Shown one piece after another: positions 1 to 5,484 of a DNA stretch of 5,484 bases (position 1 is its first letter; every line of letters begins with the position of its first letter). Source of the stretch: CAZXCQ01 sp964639275. GTDB taxonomy: Bacteria > Desulfobacterota > DSM-4660 > Desulfatiglandales > Desulfatiglandaceae. The position numbers were made by a program, and so were the translations under genes. Under the pieces are notes generated by a model. It was not told the DNA's origin. It was given only the letters and a program-made list of their open reading frames with translations, and did no database searches. The stretch covers positions 1-5,484 of the forward strand of contig CAZXCQ010000353.1 of the NCBI GenBank assembly GCA_964639275.1, written 5' to 3'.

Positions 1-47
1 TGTCAGGTTACACTTTCATCCATCGGGGTGCAAGCCTCTTGCATGAA

Positions 48-223
48 TGATTCCGCCGAAAGCCATTCGGCTCTGAGACATGTCGACGAGCTCATGTCGA
101 GTCGCTCATGGCCGAAGGGCCGGAATCCAGTATTTTCCATTAGTTACAGAGACTCTGGACTCCGGTTACCGGATCGAGTCCGGCACAAGCTTCACCGGAG
201 TGACGACTTTTTACGAGACCATC
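48..223 (+). repeat. MITE-like palindromic element with extended left arm and conserved right tail
   Basis: The left arm starts with a diverged TGATTCCGCCGAAAGCC (48-64) and ends with CCGGAATCCAG (120-130). Between them lies an extra imperfect palindrome beginning ATTCGGC and ending GGCCGAA, with CATGTCGA directly repeated at 79-86 and 93-100. A 24-bp spacer follows. The right arm, 155-204, runs from CTGGACTCCGG to CCGGAGTGAC and is 50 bp, the same length as the right arm at 5188-5237. CCGGAATCCAG and CTGGACTCCGG are inverted copies with one mismatch. Beyond the right arm, GACTTTTTACGAGACCATC (205-223) matches GACTTCTTACGAGCCTATC (5254-5272) at 16 of 19 positions. No coding function is proposed. 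It is probably a non-autonomous, structured repeat related to the elements at 2797, 3044 and 4906. Confidence 0.75.
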
Positions 224-266
224 AATTTTGTATCAATTTAGCTTTCTGAAAATTGGCACTTGGAGA

Positions 267-297
267 GGGGCATGGGGGTGCGGAATCCCCATACCCC
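267..297. other. Strong GC-rich stem-loop
   Basis: GGGGCATGGGG (267-277) pairs with CCCCATACCCC (287-297), giving 10 pairs with one C/A mismatch and a 9-nt loop. No T-tract follows on either strand, so it is not a standard intrinsic terminator. It could be a structured end of an upstream transcript or a leftover of a repeat; the sequence does not decide. Confidence 0.5.
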
Positions 298-561
298 GGG
301 TTTCAAACAGCCAAAATGCTACCAGATTTTTATCATGAAGGAGTGATTTGTCAAGGCGGATAATTTCGTGTCTAGTAGCGGTTGGCTCTGTCTCCGACCG
401 GGTGGGTCGCCCCGGGCACGTCCTCGTTTTCTTTCTTGCCCTCTGGCTCCCGGGCATGATAGAAATATAAGATCGCTTCGCATTTTGCCTTTTGGTGCAG
501 TTTCAAAAGCTTAGACCTGATCAAACCCCATTTTCCGACAGAGAGAAAGGACCGGCCTGCG
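298..561. other. Non-coding region upstream of the carbamoyltransferase
   Basis: I see no convincing gene here. CCCGGGCA occurs twice (411-418 and 449-456). A 6-bp stem, CTTTTG (489-494) with CAAAAG (504-509), lies shortly before the gene. TATAAG at 466-471 resembles a -10 box, but no good -35 box sits at the right distance (TTGCCC at 436-441 is 24 bp away), so the promoter of the downstream gene is not identified. The leader ends with an AAAGGA ribosome-binding site at 546-551. Confidence 0.4.
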
Positions 562-2760
562 GTGAAAAAATACCACCTTGGAATCTATATGGGCCACGAC
601 ACCGGGCTGGCGGTAGTCGATGGAGACCTCAACATATTGCATATCTTGGAGGAGGAACGCTTTAACGGTGAGAAGATGACCTACTTTAACCCCTATTTCT
701 CCCTCCAAGAGCTGGCCAGACTCGATTTCAAACATTTTAGGACCATCAGCTTTGGCTTTAACCCCGATGAGACGCAGGAGACCTACCTCAGAAAATTTAT
801 CAGCTTCCAAAAAATCCGGTGTGCCGAAGTCCTGAATTATCTCTCTCACAGGGTCTCGTGGGACGAGGTGCGTTTTGTGGGTCATCACGACTGCCACGCC
901 GCCGGCGCATTTTTCTCCTCCGGGTTTGACCACGCGGCCATACTGGTGGCTGACGGGACCGGGGAGGCCGAGTCAACCTCCTTTTACAAGGGGGAGGGCA
1001 ATTCCTTTTCCCGGGTCTCGACTGAGTTTACAAGGGACTTCTCCCTTGGCTTCCTCTACCAATATTTTACCGAGTGGTTGGGCTATCGGACCCCCAATAC
1101 CTCGCAGCACTGTGGAAAAATCATGGGGTTGGCCAGTTATGGCAGGCCCGTCTATAAGGAACGTATCCGTGAAATACTGGAAAAGGACGGAGATCGTTAC
1201 AGGTGGCCGGGTGGAACCCTCCGTGCGATGAGACGTGAAATAGTAAATCAGTTTGGCCTACCCCAACCGAGACCGGCAACGGGATTTAATGCGCTTCAGG
1301 CCGACATCGCCGCAAGTATCCAGGCCCTGCTCGAGGAGATGGTCATCGAAAAACTGAGGAAGGCCAACAAGACCTTATCCCTCAAAAACCTCTGTCTTTC
1401 AGGGGGCGTTGCCATGAACAGCCTGCTCAATTACCGTATCCTGGAGTCGGGGATCTGTAAAAACCTGTTTATCCAGCCGCTTGCCTCAGACAGGGGAATT
1501 GCCCTGGGTGCCGCGCTTGCGTCGGCGGCAAGGTGTTCGGACCCTGGCCCTCCCCCTCCCTGCCGGCAGATCCATGATCTCTATCTCGGATTTGGATATC
1601 CGGAAGACTTTTTGAAAAGCGAGCTAAACGCCCTCATCAAAGACTATGACCTCCCGATCTACATCCAAAAACAGGATGTCTCGGCAGCGGAGGTGGCCCG
1701 GCTTATCCATGATGGTCAGATCATCGGCCTGTTCCAGGGCAGACAGGAGGCGGGGCCCAGGGCCCTGGGGAACCGTTCGATTCTGAGCGCGCCGACCATC
1801 GCGTCCCGCAACAGGACCAACGCTGAGGTCAAGTACAGAGAACCCTGGAGACCGTTTGCCCCAACGGTCCTGGAAGAGGAGGTGGGCCGCTATTTTGACA
1901 TGGATAGGCCCGAGCCCTTTATGACGGTGATCTATGGGGTGCTCCCGGAGGCTCTCAAGGGCATAGAGGGGATTACCCATGTGGATGGAACCGCCAGACT
2001 CCAGACCGTGAGCCGGGAGCAGAATCCATATTTTTATTCGATAATAAAGGAATATCAGGGGATTACCGGAATACCCATTGTCCTCAACACCTCTTTTAAT
2101 ATAAACGGCCAACCGATCATCAGAACGGTATATGATGCCGTCTTGACCTTTCTTTGCAGCGGCATAGACGGCCTCGTGGTCGGTGACACCCTCGTCCGCA
2201 AGACCGCGGAACTGCCAAAAGAAACCATCACCTGTCTTGACCGTATCCTCTCTGAGGTCACAAGGGATGCGAGATCGATCGGGGTCAAGATCCTTGATTT
2301 TTCAAAGGAGACCGAAACACTCCTGGCGCAATTCCTGGACTGCCCCGCCATAAAATTCCGCAGAGATTATGGGTCAAGGCCGATCTCCAGGTGTTACATC
2401 AACGCCCACACCAAGATGAGCTGGAACATCGTCTCAAAGATCGCCCCATCAGTAGAAGAGTTTATCTATGACGACGAGAAAAGGCCGGCCCTGGATGAGG
2501 GAGAGATATGCATTCTGGTAATGGGCGACAGACTGATCGAGGCCTCGAGCCGACCCAACAGGACCTACGTGGGCTTTGATCGAAACGTGTGCAGGGAGTT
2601 GATTGAAGAAATCTCCCAAATGCCGGACAGCAAAAGATACCTTATTCTCGACAGGGAATTCCACCTTTTTGATATCGATTATCTCCGCAGCCGGTTTGGA
2701 CCCTTACAAACCACAGCCCCGGAAAATAAATCGTCTTATGAAGCGGTGTCGTATGTATAA
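562..2760 (+). CDS. NodU/CmcH-family carbamoyltransferase with a long C-terminal extension
   Basis: This cytoplasmic enzyme family transfers a carbamoyl group from carbamoyl phosphate, through a carbamoyl-adenylate, onto a hydroxyl of a small molecule or sugar (NodU, CmcH, TobZ). The N-terminal Kae1/TsaD-like ASKHA fold spans about residues 1-330. It shows MGHDTGLAVVDGD (10-22), GHHDCHAAGAF with the HxxxH metal pair H108/H112, VADGTGE with D131, LSGGVAMN (279-286) and LASDRGIALGAA with D310. The C-terminal catalytic domain follows: GRQEAGPRALGNRSI (393-407), the YREPWRPFAPTVLEE segment, and the NTSFNINGQPI block ending near VVGDTLVRK (547). All expected motifs are present, so it is probably active. 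Usual members are near 550-600 residues; residues about 550-732 are an extra alpha/beta-looking part that I do not recognise. The GTG start at 562 has AAAGGA 10 nt upstream. The next ATG (589) would remove the first core strand. No biosynthetic neighbour reveals the acceptor, and no clear terminator follows. Confidence 0.93.
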   Translation: MKKYHLGIYMGHDTGLAVVDGDLNILHILEEERFNGEKMTYFNPYFSLQELARLDFKHFRTISFGFNPDETQETYLRKFISFQKIRCAEVLNYLSHRVSWDEVRFVGHHDCHAAGAFFSSGFDHAAILVADGTGEAESTSFYKGEGNSFSRVSTEFTRDFSLGFLYQYFTEWLGYRTPNTSQHCGKIMGLASYGRPVYKERIREILEKDGDRYRWPGGTLRAMRREIVNQFGLPQPRPATGFNALQADIAASIQALLEEMVIEKLRKANKTLSLKNLCLSGGVAMNSLLNYRILESGICKNLFIQPLASDRGIALGAALASAARCSDPGPPPPCRQIHDLYLGFGYPEDFLKSELNALIKDYDLPIYIQKQDVSAAEVARLIHDGQIIGLFQGRQEAGPRALGNRSILSAPTIASRNRTNAEVKYREPWRPFAPTVLEEEVGRYFDMDRPEPFMTVIYGVLPEALKGIEGITHVDGTARLQTVSREQNPYFYSIIKEYQGITGIPIVLNTSFNINGQPIIRTVYDAVLTFLCSGIDGLVVGDTLVRKTAELPKETITCLDRILSEVTRDARSIGVKILDFSKETETLLAQFLDCPAIKFRRDYGSRPISRCYINAHTKMSWNIVSKIAPSVEEFIYDDEKRPALDEGEICILVMGDRLIEASSRPNRTYVGFDRNVCRELIEEISQMPDSKRYLILDREFHLFDIDYLRSRFGPLQTTAPENKSSYEAVSYV

Positions 2761-2796
2761 TCCCAAAATTCGATAAACTTGATATAAAATCAACAA

Positions 2797-2925
2797 CTTA
2801 TGTGATCGCAAAAAGTCCCCTCAGCCCTTTTCATCATTCCGGCAAAAGCCATTCGGCGCCAAGGCATGCCGCCGAGCCCATCGGCAGTGAGCTCAGGGCC
2901 GAACTGCTCATCTCGAGGGGCGGGA
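2797..2925 (-). repeat. Inverted half-element related to the repeats at 48 and 4906
   Basis: Read on the plus strand, TCATTCCGGCAAAAGCC (2834-2850) is followed by the same arm insertion seen at 65-117: AGCCATTCGGC, then CATGCCGCCGAGCCCAT against CATGTCGACGAGCTCAT, then GGGCCGAA, closing with GGCGGGAATG. Read on the minus strand, the element ends GGAATGATGA and continues into AAAGGGCTGAGGGGACTT and TTTGCGATCACATAAG (2797-2830). This matches the tail after the composite element near the end of the window (AAAGGGCTACCGGGACTT, 5241-5258). So it is one arm plus tail in reverse orientation; no matching second arm is evident. Confidence 0.65.
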
Positions 2926-3027
2926 ATGGGGCGTAATATTTCAATAAATCGGGGGCAATTCACCGGATTGTTGAAAATATCCATTGCGGCGACCTGGAAT
3001 TTGGGATATGCTACCTACTCCGTTGAG

Positions 3028-3182
3028 AGTCCAAAGTTCTCTCGTCATGCCGGAGTTGATCCGGCATCCAGAAGTCATATGATATTGATAATATTCTGGA
3101 TTCTGGATTCCGGCTTTCGCCGGAATGACAGCGCATAATTCTTGATTCTAATAATATCAATTACTTAGAAAAACTTTGGACT
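3028..3182. repeat. 11-bp perfect inverted repeat flanking the compact element
   Basis: AGTCCAAAGTT (3028-3038) and AACTTTGGACT (3172-3182) are exact reverse complements, enclosing the 86-bp element at 3044-3129 asymmetrically (5 bp on the left, 42 bp on the right). CTACTCCGT also occurs as a direct repeat outside both arms (3015-3023 and 3189-3197), and CTACTCC recurs at 3301-3307. This may be an older element into which the compact one inserted, or the ends of a larger folded unit. Confidence 0.55.
3044..3129 (+). repeat. Compact 86-bp MITE-like element
   Basis: The left arm, 3044-3071, runs GTCATGCCGG to ATCCAG; the right arm, 3103-3129, runs CTGGATTCCGG to CCGGAATGAC. The outer ends are inverted (9 of 10), and each arm can fold on its own; the right one is CCGGC TTTC GCCGG. 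The 31-bp spacer is AT-rich and ends with a tandem copy of CTGGATT (3096-3102, next to 3103-3109). This has the same arm order as the composite element at 4906 but with no gene inside. Confidence 0.8.
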
Positions 3183-3204
3183 GTGTAGCTACTCCGTATC
3201 TTCT

Positions 3205-3290
3205 CAATAATTAGCGGTAAACATGTTTGTTGTCAGTGGGTCTGGATTCCGGCGAAAGCCGGAATCCAGTTGTCCCCGCCCTAATTATTG
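3205..3290. repeat. Perfect 12-bp hairpin within an outer inverted repeat
   Basis: CTGGATTCCGGC (3242-3253), loop GAAA, GCCGGAATCCAG (3258-3269) form a perfect palindromic hairpin. It has CTGG/CCAG ends on both sides rather than the GTCAT end of the other elements. It lies between CAATAATTAG (3205-3214) and its exact reverse complement CTAATTATTG (3281-3290). No reading frame or T-tract is attached, so it is a repeat, not a terminator. Confidence 0.75.
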
Positions 3291-3430
3291 ACATGTTACC
3301 CTACTCCTTATGTTACCACAATATATATTATTAAAGGAGAGTGCGAACACAATATACAGCTATTCTTTGGGTCCAGTCCACCGCAGTTGAAAAGAGAGAG
3401 GAAAAAACCGTCAAACCCAGTGAAAAATGC

Positions 3431-3459
3431 TTGACATTTCTTTCTAAACTTGGTAAATG
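3431..3459 (+). promoter_or_regulatory. Putative sigma70-type promoter of the porin gene
   Basis: A consensus TTGACA -35 box (3431-3436) is followed after 17 bp by TAAATG (3454-3459), which matches only the T, A and A of the TATAAT -10 consensus. Transcription would start near 3466 and leave a leader of about 160 nt. The -35 box and spacing are good and the -10 is weak. A second TTGACA at 3288-3293 has no better -10 box. Confidence 0.45.
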
Positions 3460-3465
3460 CCTCAC

Positions 3466-3627
3466 AGGCAATAATTTATCTTGATGGGCAAGGGTGCCCG
3501 TTGAGAATAATTTTAGAGGAAAGGAGGCGAAAGAAAGCGAAGAGACTCTTGTTTTTTGCTTATTAATTAATGGTCTAAAGAGCATTTGGACCCGGTAACC
3601 AACAAACACTTTATTGAGGAGGAGAGT
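3466..3627 (+). promoter_or_regulatory. Long leader of the porin mRNA
   Basis: The stretch between the putative start of transcription and the porin start codon is about 160 nt and has no convincing gene. It holds a 5-bp hairpin GGGCA AGGG TGCCC (3486-3499), an orphan ribosome-binding-like AAGGAGG (3521-3527) with no start codon at a usable distance, a T-run at 3552-3557, the palindrome ATTAATTAAT (3562-3571), and the real ribosome-binding site GAGGAGGAG just before the gene. It could be a target for small-RNA or other post-transcriptional control of the porin; I match it to no known RNA family. Confidence 0.3.
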
Positions 3628-4812
3628 ATGAAGAAGTTATTTGTTATCGGTTGCGCGGCCCTGTTGCTGGTGGCATTTACCGCGCCTGCCATGGCCAAAG
3701 TACACGTAGGTGGTATTGTCTTTACCGATTTCTATTATCTTGACAGGGACAAGGAGAATGCCGCTTCATTGGGGCTGACTACCAGCGGGCCGTCGGCCGA
3801 TCCTTACACGGTTACAACGATTGAGGTGCCGAGCATTACCCGTCTCTATGCCAGATGGACCAATGAAGACAACGTGGGCATGTATATCGAGTATGGACTC
3901 GGCGGCGAAAAGGGATCCACTGCCGTTTCAATGCGGCATGGGTATGGCTGGTGGGACGTGACCCCGATGTTTCAGATCATGGCCGGTCACAGCACCACCC
4001 CCTTCTCGCAACTCAACCCCTCCCAGCTCCTGGGAACACAATCCGGAACCCTCAACATCATTGGTCTGGGTTATGGCGACTTTTACTCAGGCCGTTTTCC
4101 TCAGGTCCGCGGGACATTTCGGTTTGGCAAGGTGGCCAGGCTTGAGATCGCCCTGGTGGACCCGAGCGGTGGTCAGAATCTTCCAAACAATGTAAGTGGA
4201 TGGCAGAACAACAACAAGATCCCGAGGATCGACGTGGGCGTCCCGATCCACCTGGGCCCGGTAAAACTCTATCCCTCATTCCTGTGGCAGCAGAAAAACT
4301 TTGATCAGGTCCCCTCAGGAATTGATGATTCCCTTACGACCTACATAGGTTCGCTGGGGGTCAACGCCGGGTTTGGTCCCTTTGCCATCGCCGCAGAAGG
4401 AAACTGGGGCAGAAACTGGGGCAATACCAATGGCAGCATGGGGAACAGCCCCTCGGCCATCGGTAGAAACGTTGCAGGCTATAGAATGGCCAGTGCCACA
4501 CTCATGGACAACAATAAGATCCACGATGCAGAGACCTACAGCTTCTGGTTTGATGCCTCATTTAAATTTGGACCGGTCACCCCCCATTTGATGTACGGGC
4601 AGCAGAAAACCAAGAACAAGACCTATGACCAGCTGAGCACAGACTGTAAGACCCAGTTCTGGGGCTTCAGTGTCCCGATCGATCTGGCCAAGGGCTTTCG
4701 GCTGAGACCTGAATTTATGTGGTATGATGATGGCAAAACCAAGACTAACGGTAGTGACTATAACAATGGCAAGTACGCCATCTACGGTGTCCAGTTCCAG
4801 ATCACCTTCTAA
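3628..4812 (+). CDS. Outer-membrane beta-barrel porin-like protein
   Basis: This 394-residue secreted protein probably forms a channel or structural barrel in the outer membrane. Residues 1-23 are a Sec signal peptide: MKK, a hydrophobic core, then APAMA with predicted cleavage before K24. The mature part alternates polar and hydrophobic/aromatic residues as expected of barrel strands, for example VHVGGIVFTDFYYL (25-38), VGMYIEYGLG (83-92), YGWWDVTPMFQIMAG (106-120), VKLYPSFLWQQ (212-222) and FWFDASFKFGPVTPHLMYG (306-324). Gly/Asn/Ser-rich stretches between them look like loops. It ends GVQFQITF; a C-terminal Phe is the classic BAM recognition signal. The ATG at 3628 is chosen because GAGGAGGAG (3616-3624) precedes it and the signal peptide starts there; an upstream TTG at 3586 would add 14 residues ahead of the signal. 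It has its own promoter and terminator, so it is probably monocistronic. The substrate cannot be told. Confidence 0.88.
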   Translation: MKKLFVIGCAALLLVAFTAPAMAKVHVGGIVFTDFYYLDRDKENAASLGLTTSGPSADPYTVTTIEVPSITRLYARWTNEDNVGMYIEYGLGGEKGSTAVSMRHGYGWWDVTPMFQIMAGHSTTPFSQLNPSQLLGTQSGTLNIIGLGYGDFYSGRFPQVRGTFRFGKVARLEIALVDPSGGQNLPNNVSGWQNNNKIPRIDVGVPIHLGPVKLYPSFLWQQKNFDQVPSGIDDSLTTYIGSLGVNAGFGPFAIAAEGNWGRNWGNTNGSMGNSPSAIGRNVAGYRMASATLMDNNKIHDAETYSFWFDASFKFGPVTPHLMYGQQKTKNKTYDQLSTDCKTQFWGFSVPIDLAKGFRLRPEFMWYDDGKTKTNGSDYNNGKYAIYGVQFQITF

Positions 4813-4866
4813 CGGTCAGGCGTGACGAGCAATCGTTTTTTACCTGATCCAGACTTAACAAAAAGA

Positions 4867-4900
4867 GCCCCCTTCCCTGAAAACGGGAAGGGGGCCTTTT
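4867..4900 (+). terminator. Strong rho-independent terminator after the porin gene
   Basis: GCCCCCTTCCC (4867-4877) pairs perfectly with GGGAAGGGGGC (4885-4895) around the 7-nt loop TGAAAAC, followed by CTTTTGTTT. An A-rich stretch (4857-4866) precedes it, so it could also work for transcripts arriving on the minus strand. It starts 54 nt after the porin stop codon. Confidence 0.93.
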
Positions 4901-4905
4901 GTTTC

Positions 4906-5276
4906 GTCATTCCGGCGAACGCCGGAATCCAGGAAGCCACAATAGGTAAGCAGCCTGCGGCATACATTCTGGCAAGCCAGAGAAACGGCACCCTCCTATA
5001 TTGGTGTGACCTCAGACCTCGTCAAGAAGATTCGGGAATATAAAACCAATATGGCAGAAGGATTTTCCAAACGTTACGGTGTTCATCAGCTGGTTTGGTA
5101 TGAACTACACGAGAGCATCGAATCGGGGCGATTGAACGGGAGTGGAAAGTGGAGTCATGGGAGGGTTTGTATCAGACGATCGTTTGACTGGATTCCGGGG
5201 CCTGCCCCGGACGAGATCCGGGGTTCGTAGGAATGACGATAAAGGGCTACCGGGACTTCTTACGAGCCTATCTTAG
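4906..5276 (+). mobile_element. Composite palindromic element enclosing a GIY-YIG nuclease relic
   Basis: The left arm GTCATTCCGGCG AA CGCCGGAAT CCAG (4906-4932) is a near-perfect hairpin. The right arm (5188-5237) starts CTGGATTCCGG and ends TTCGTAGGAATGAC, i.e. the reverse complement of the left arm with an extra CCGGGG/CCCCGG hairpin (5195-5200 with 5205-5210) inserted. Between them lies only a decayed GIY-YIG gene, whose TGA (5185-5187) touches the right arm. A tail follows (5238-5276, including GACTTCTTACGAGCCTATC) that also occurs after the right arm at 205-223 and, inverted, at 2797-2832. Shared arms, tail and a fitted cargo gene suggest a mobile unit. No transposase or certain target-site duplication is seen. 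Confidence 0.6.
4942..5187 (+). pseudogene. GIY-YIG endonuclease-like gene, frameshifted and shortened
   Basis: Small single-domain GIY-YIG proteins (about 80-100 residues, YhbQ/UvrC-N-like) cut DNA; this copy is broken. Frame 1 reads KQPAAYILASQRNGTL (4948-4995). One extra base near 4991-4996 shifts the frame, after which YIGVTSDLVKKIREYK, then NMAEGFSKRYGVHQL and VWYELHESIES follow (4997-5125). A second shift at 5126-5127 leads to AIERE, then WKVESWEGLYQTIV and TGA at 5185. The AYI and YIG signature tyrosines, the arginine of KKIREYK and the glutamate of WYELHE are visible across the frames. About 10-15 residues between AIERE and the end seem deleted. An ATA at 4942 sits where ATG would be expected, so the start codon may also be lost. 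It lies inside the composite repeat element on the same strand as the porin but after its terminator. The family call is secure; whether it ever moved the element is inference. Confidence 0.85.
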
Positions 5277-5307
5277 TTCGATATTCGACATTCCTTGTTC
5301 GATATTC
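5276..5307 (+). repeat. 11-bp direct repeat with 21-bp period
   Basis: GTTCGATATTC occurs at 5276-5286 and again at 5297-5307. Each copy contains the partial palindrome GATATTC, and GACATTC (5287-5293) between them is a looser third match. It begins exactly where the tail of the composite element ends. It may be a slippage-generated repeat or a binding site; nothing decides. Confidence 0.6.
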
Positions 5308-5398
5308 TTCGGTTCAAAAAAGTTTTCGACTCAATATTTAAAACATCTCCACTGTCAAATGTGTGCACGGGCCAGCTTTGAAGGGGAGGATGATGGGG

Positions 5399-5482
5399 CT
5401 ATTTGAGGTCATAGACGACTATCCGGCTGCGGGGCATGCCGATAAAGTAGCTCTCCCGGGTCACGGATGCAACCACCAGCTC
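5399..5482 (-). CDS. C-terminal end of a minus-strand gene, partial
   Basis: The minus strand, from the window edge, reads 27 codons ELVVASVTRESYFIGM then PRSRIVVYDLK and stops at TAG (5399-5401). The composition is protein-like (alternating beta-type hydrophobics) and third codon positions are GC-rich, as in the other genes here. The start lies outside the window. I do not recognise the family. The competing plus-strand frame (MMGLFEVIDDYPAAG from ATGs at 5390 and 5393, behind GGGGAGG) is possible but less protein-like and its spacing from the ribosome-binding-like sequence is short. Confidence 0.45.
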   Translation of the reverse strand, partial: ELVVASVTRESYFIGMPRSRIVVYDLK

Positions 5483-5484
5483 GA

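Noticed and set aside
233..457. Minus-strand 74-residue reading frame
   Set aside because: Arg/Pro/Thr-rich, no ribosome-binding site, no family resemblance, and it runs through the stem-loop at 267-297.
466..471. TATAAG as a carbamoyltransferase promoter -10 box
   Set aside because: No -35 box at 16-18 bp; the nearest candidate, TTGCCC, is 24 bp away.
511..933. Minus-strand 140-residue reading frame
   Set aside because: It lies antisense over the strongly conserved carbamoyltransferase N-terminus and is a shadow of its codon structure.
1624..2112. Minus-strand 162-residue reading frame
   Set aside because: Antisense to the conserved catalytic motifs of the carbamoyltransferase; no independent support.
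2779..2793. Terminator after the carbamoyltransferase (TTGAT...ATCAA)
   Set aside because: The stem is only 5 AT-rich pairs and no T-tract follows.
2866..3138. Plus-strand 90-residue reading frame
   Set aside because: It translates the repeats themselves; its end, WILDSGFRRNDSA, is the typical chance translation of the palindromic element.
3044..3269. CRISPR array
   Set aside because: The repeats are palindromic elements of different lengths and orientations without regular spacers.
3341..3484. Plus-strand small frame starting GTG behind AAAGGAG
   Set aside because: Only one base separates the ribosome-binding-like sequence from the GTG, and the frame runs through the TTGACA promoter; not convincing as a gene.
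3331..3609. Minus-strand 92-residue reading frame across the porin leader
   Set aside because: It overlaps the putative promoter and ribosome-binding site of the porin and shows no recognisable domain.
4822..5043. Plus-strand frame containing IPANAGIQ
   Set aside because: Its first half translates the terminator and repeat arm; only the part from about 4948 belongs to the decayed GIY-YIG gene.

Overview
The window looks like an intergenic-rich stretch of a Gram-negative bacterial chromosome. The outer-membrane porin with a Sec signal peptide and terminal phenylalanine indicates a diderm. The many GTCATTCCGG / CCGGAATCCAG palindromic repeats, the mid-range GC content and the codon style suggest a deltaproteobacterial (Desulfobacterota-type) genome. 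That placement is inference from general familiarity, not from a marker gene.

Layout. Positions 1-561 are non-coding: a MITE-like palindromic element (about 48-223), a strong stem-loop (267-297) and unexplained sequence. Positions 562-2760 (+) encode a 732-residue NodU/CmcH-family carbamoyltransferase. It has a complete catalytic core and about 180 extra C-terminal residues that I cannot assign. Positions 2761-3627 are a second non-coding stretch. It holds an inverted, half-length relative of the first element (2797-2925), a compact 86-bp element (3044-3129) between 11-bp inverted flanks, a perfect 12-bp hairpin (3242-3269), and the likely sigma70-type promoter and long leader of the next gene. 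Positions 3628-4812 (+) encode a 394-residue beta-barrel outer-membrane protein, followed by a strong intrinsic terminator (4867-4900).

Positions 4906-5276 form a composite element. Inverted arms (GTCATTCC...CCAG and CTGGATTCC...GGAATGAC) enclose a decayed GIY-YIG nuclease gene (about 4942-5187) whose stop codon directly abuts the right arm. A short tail beyond the right arm recurs at two other element ends in the window. The window ends with a small direct repeat (5276-5307) and what is probably the C-terminal end of a minus-strand gene (5399-5482).

The carbamoyltransferase and the porin are separated by about 870 bp, and the porin has its own promoter and terminator, so nothing links them functionally. 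The most notable observation is the repeat family: four or five related palindromic elements of different architecture within 5.5 kb, one of which carries a GIY-YIG nuclease relic. This raises the inference, untested here, that such nucleases are connected with spread of these repeats.
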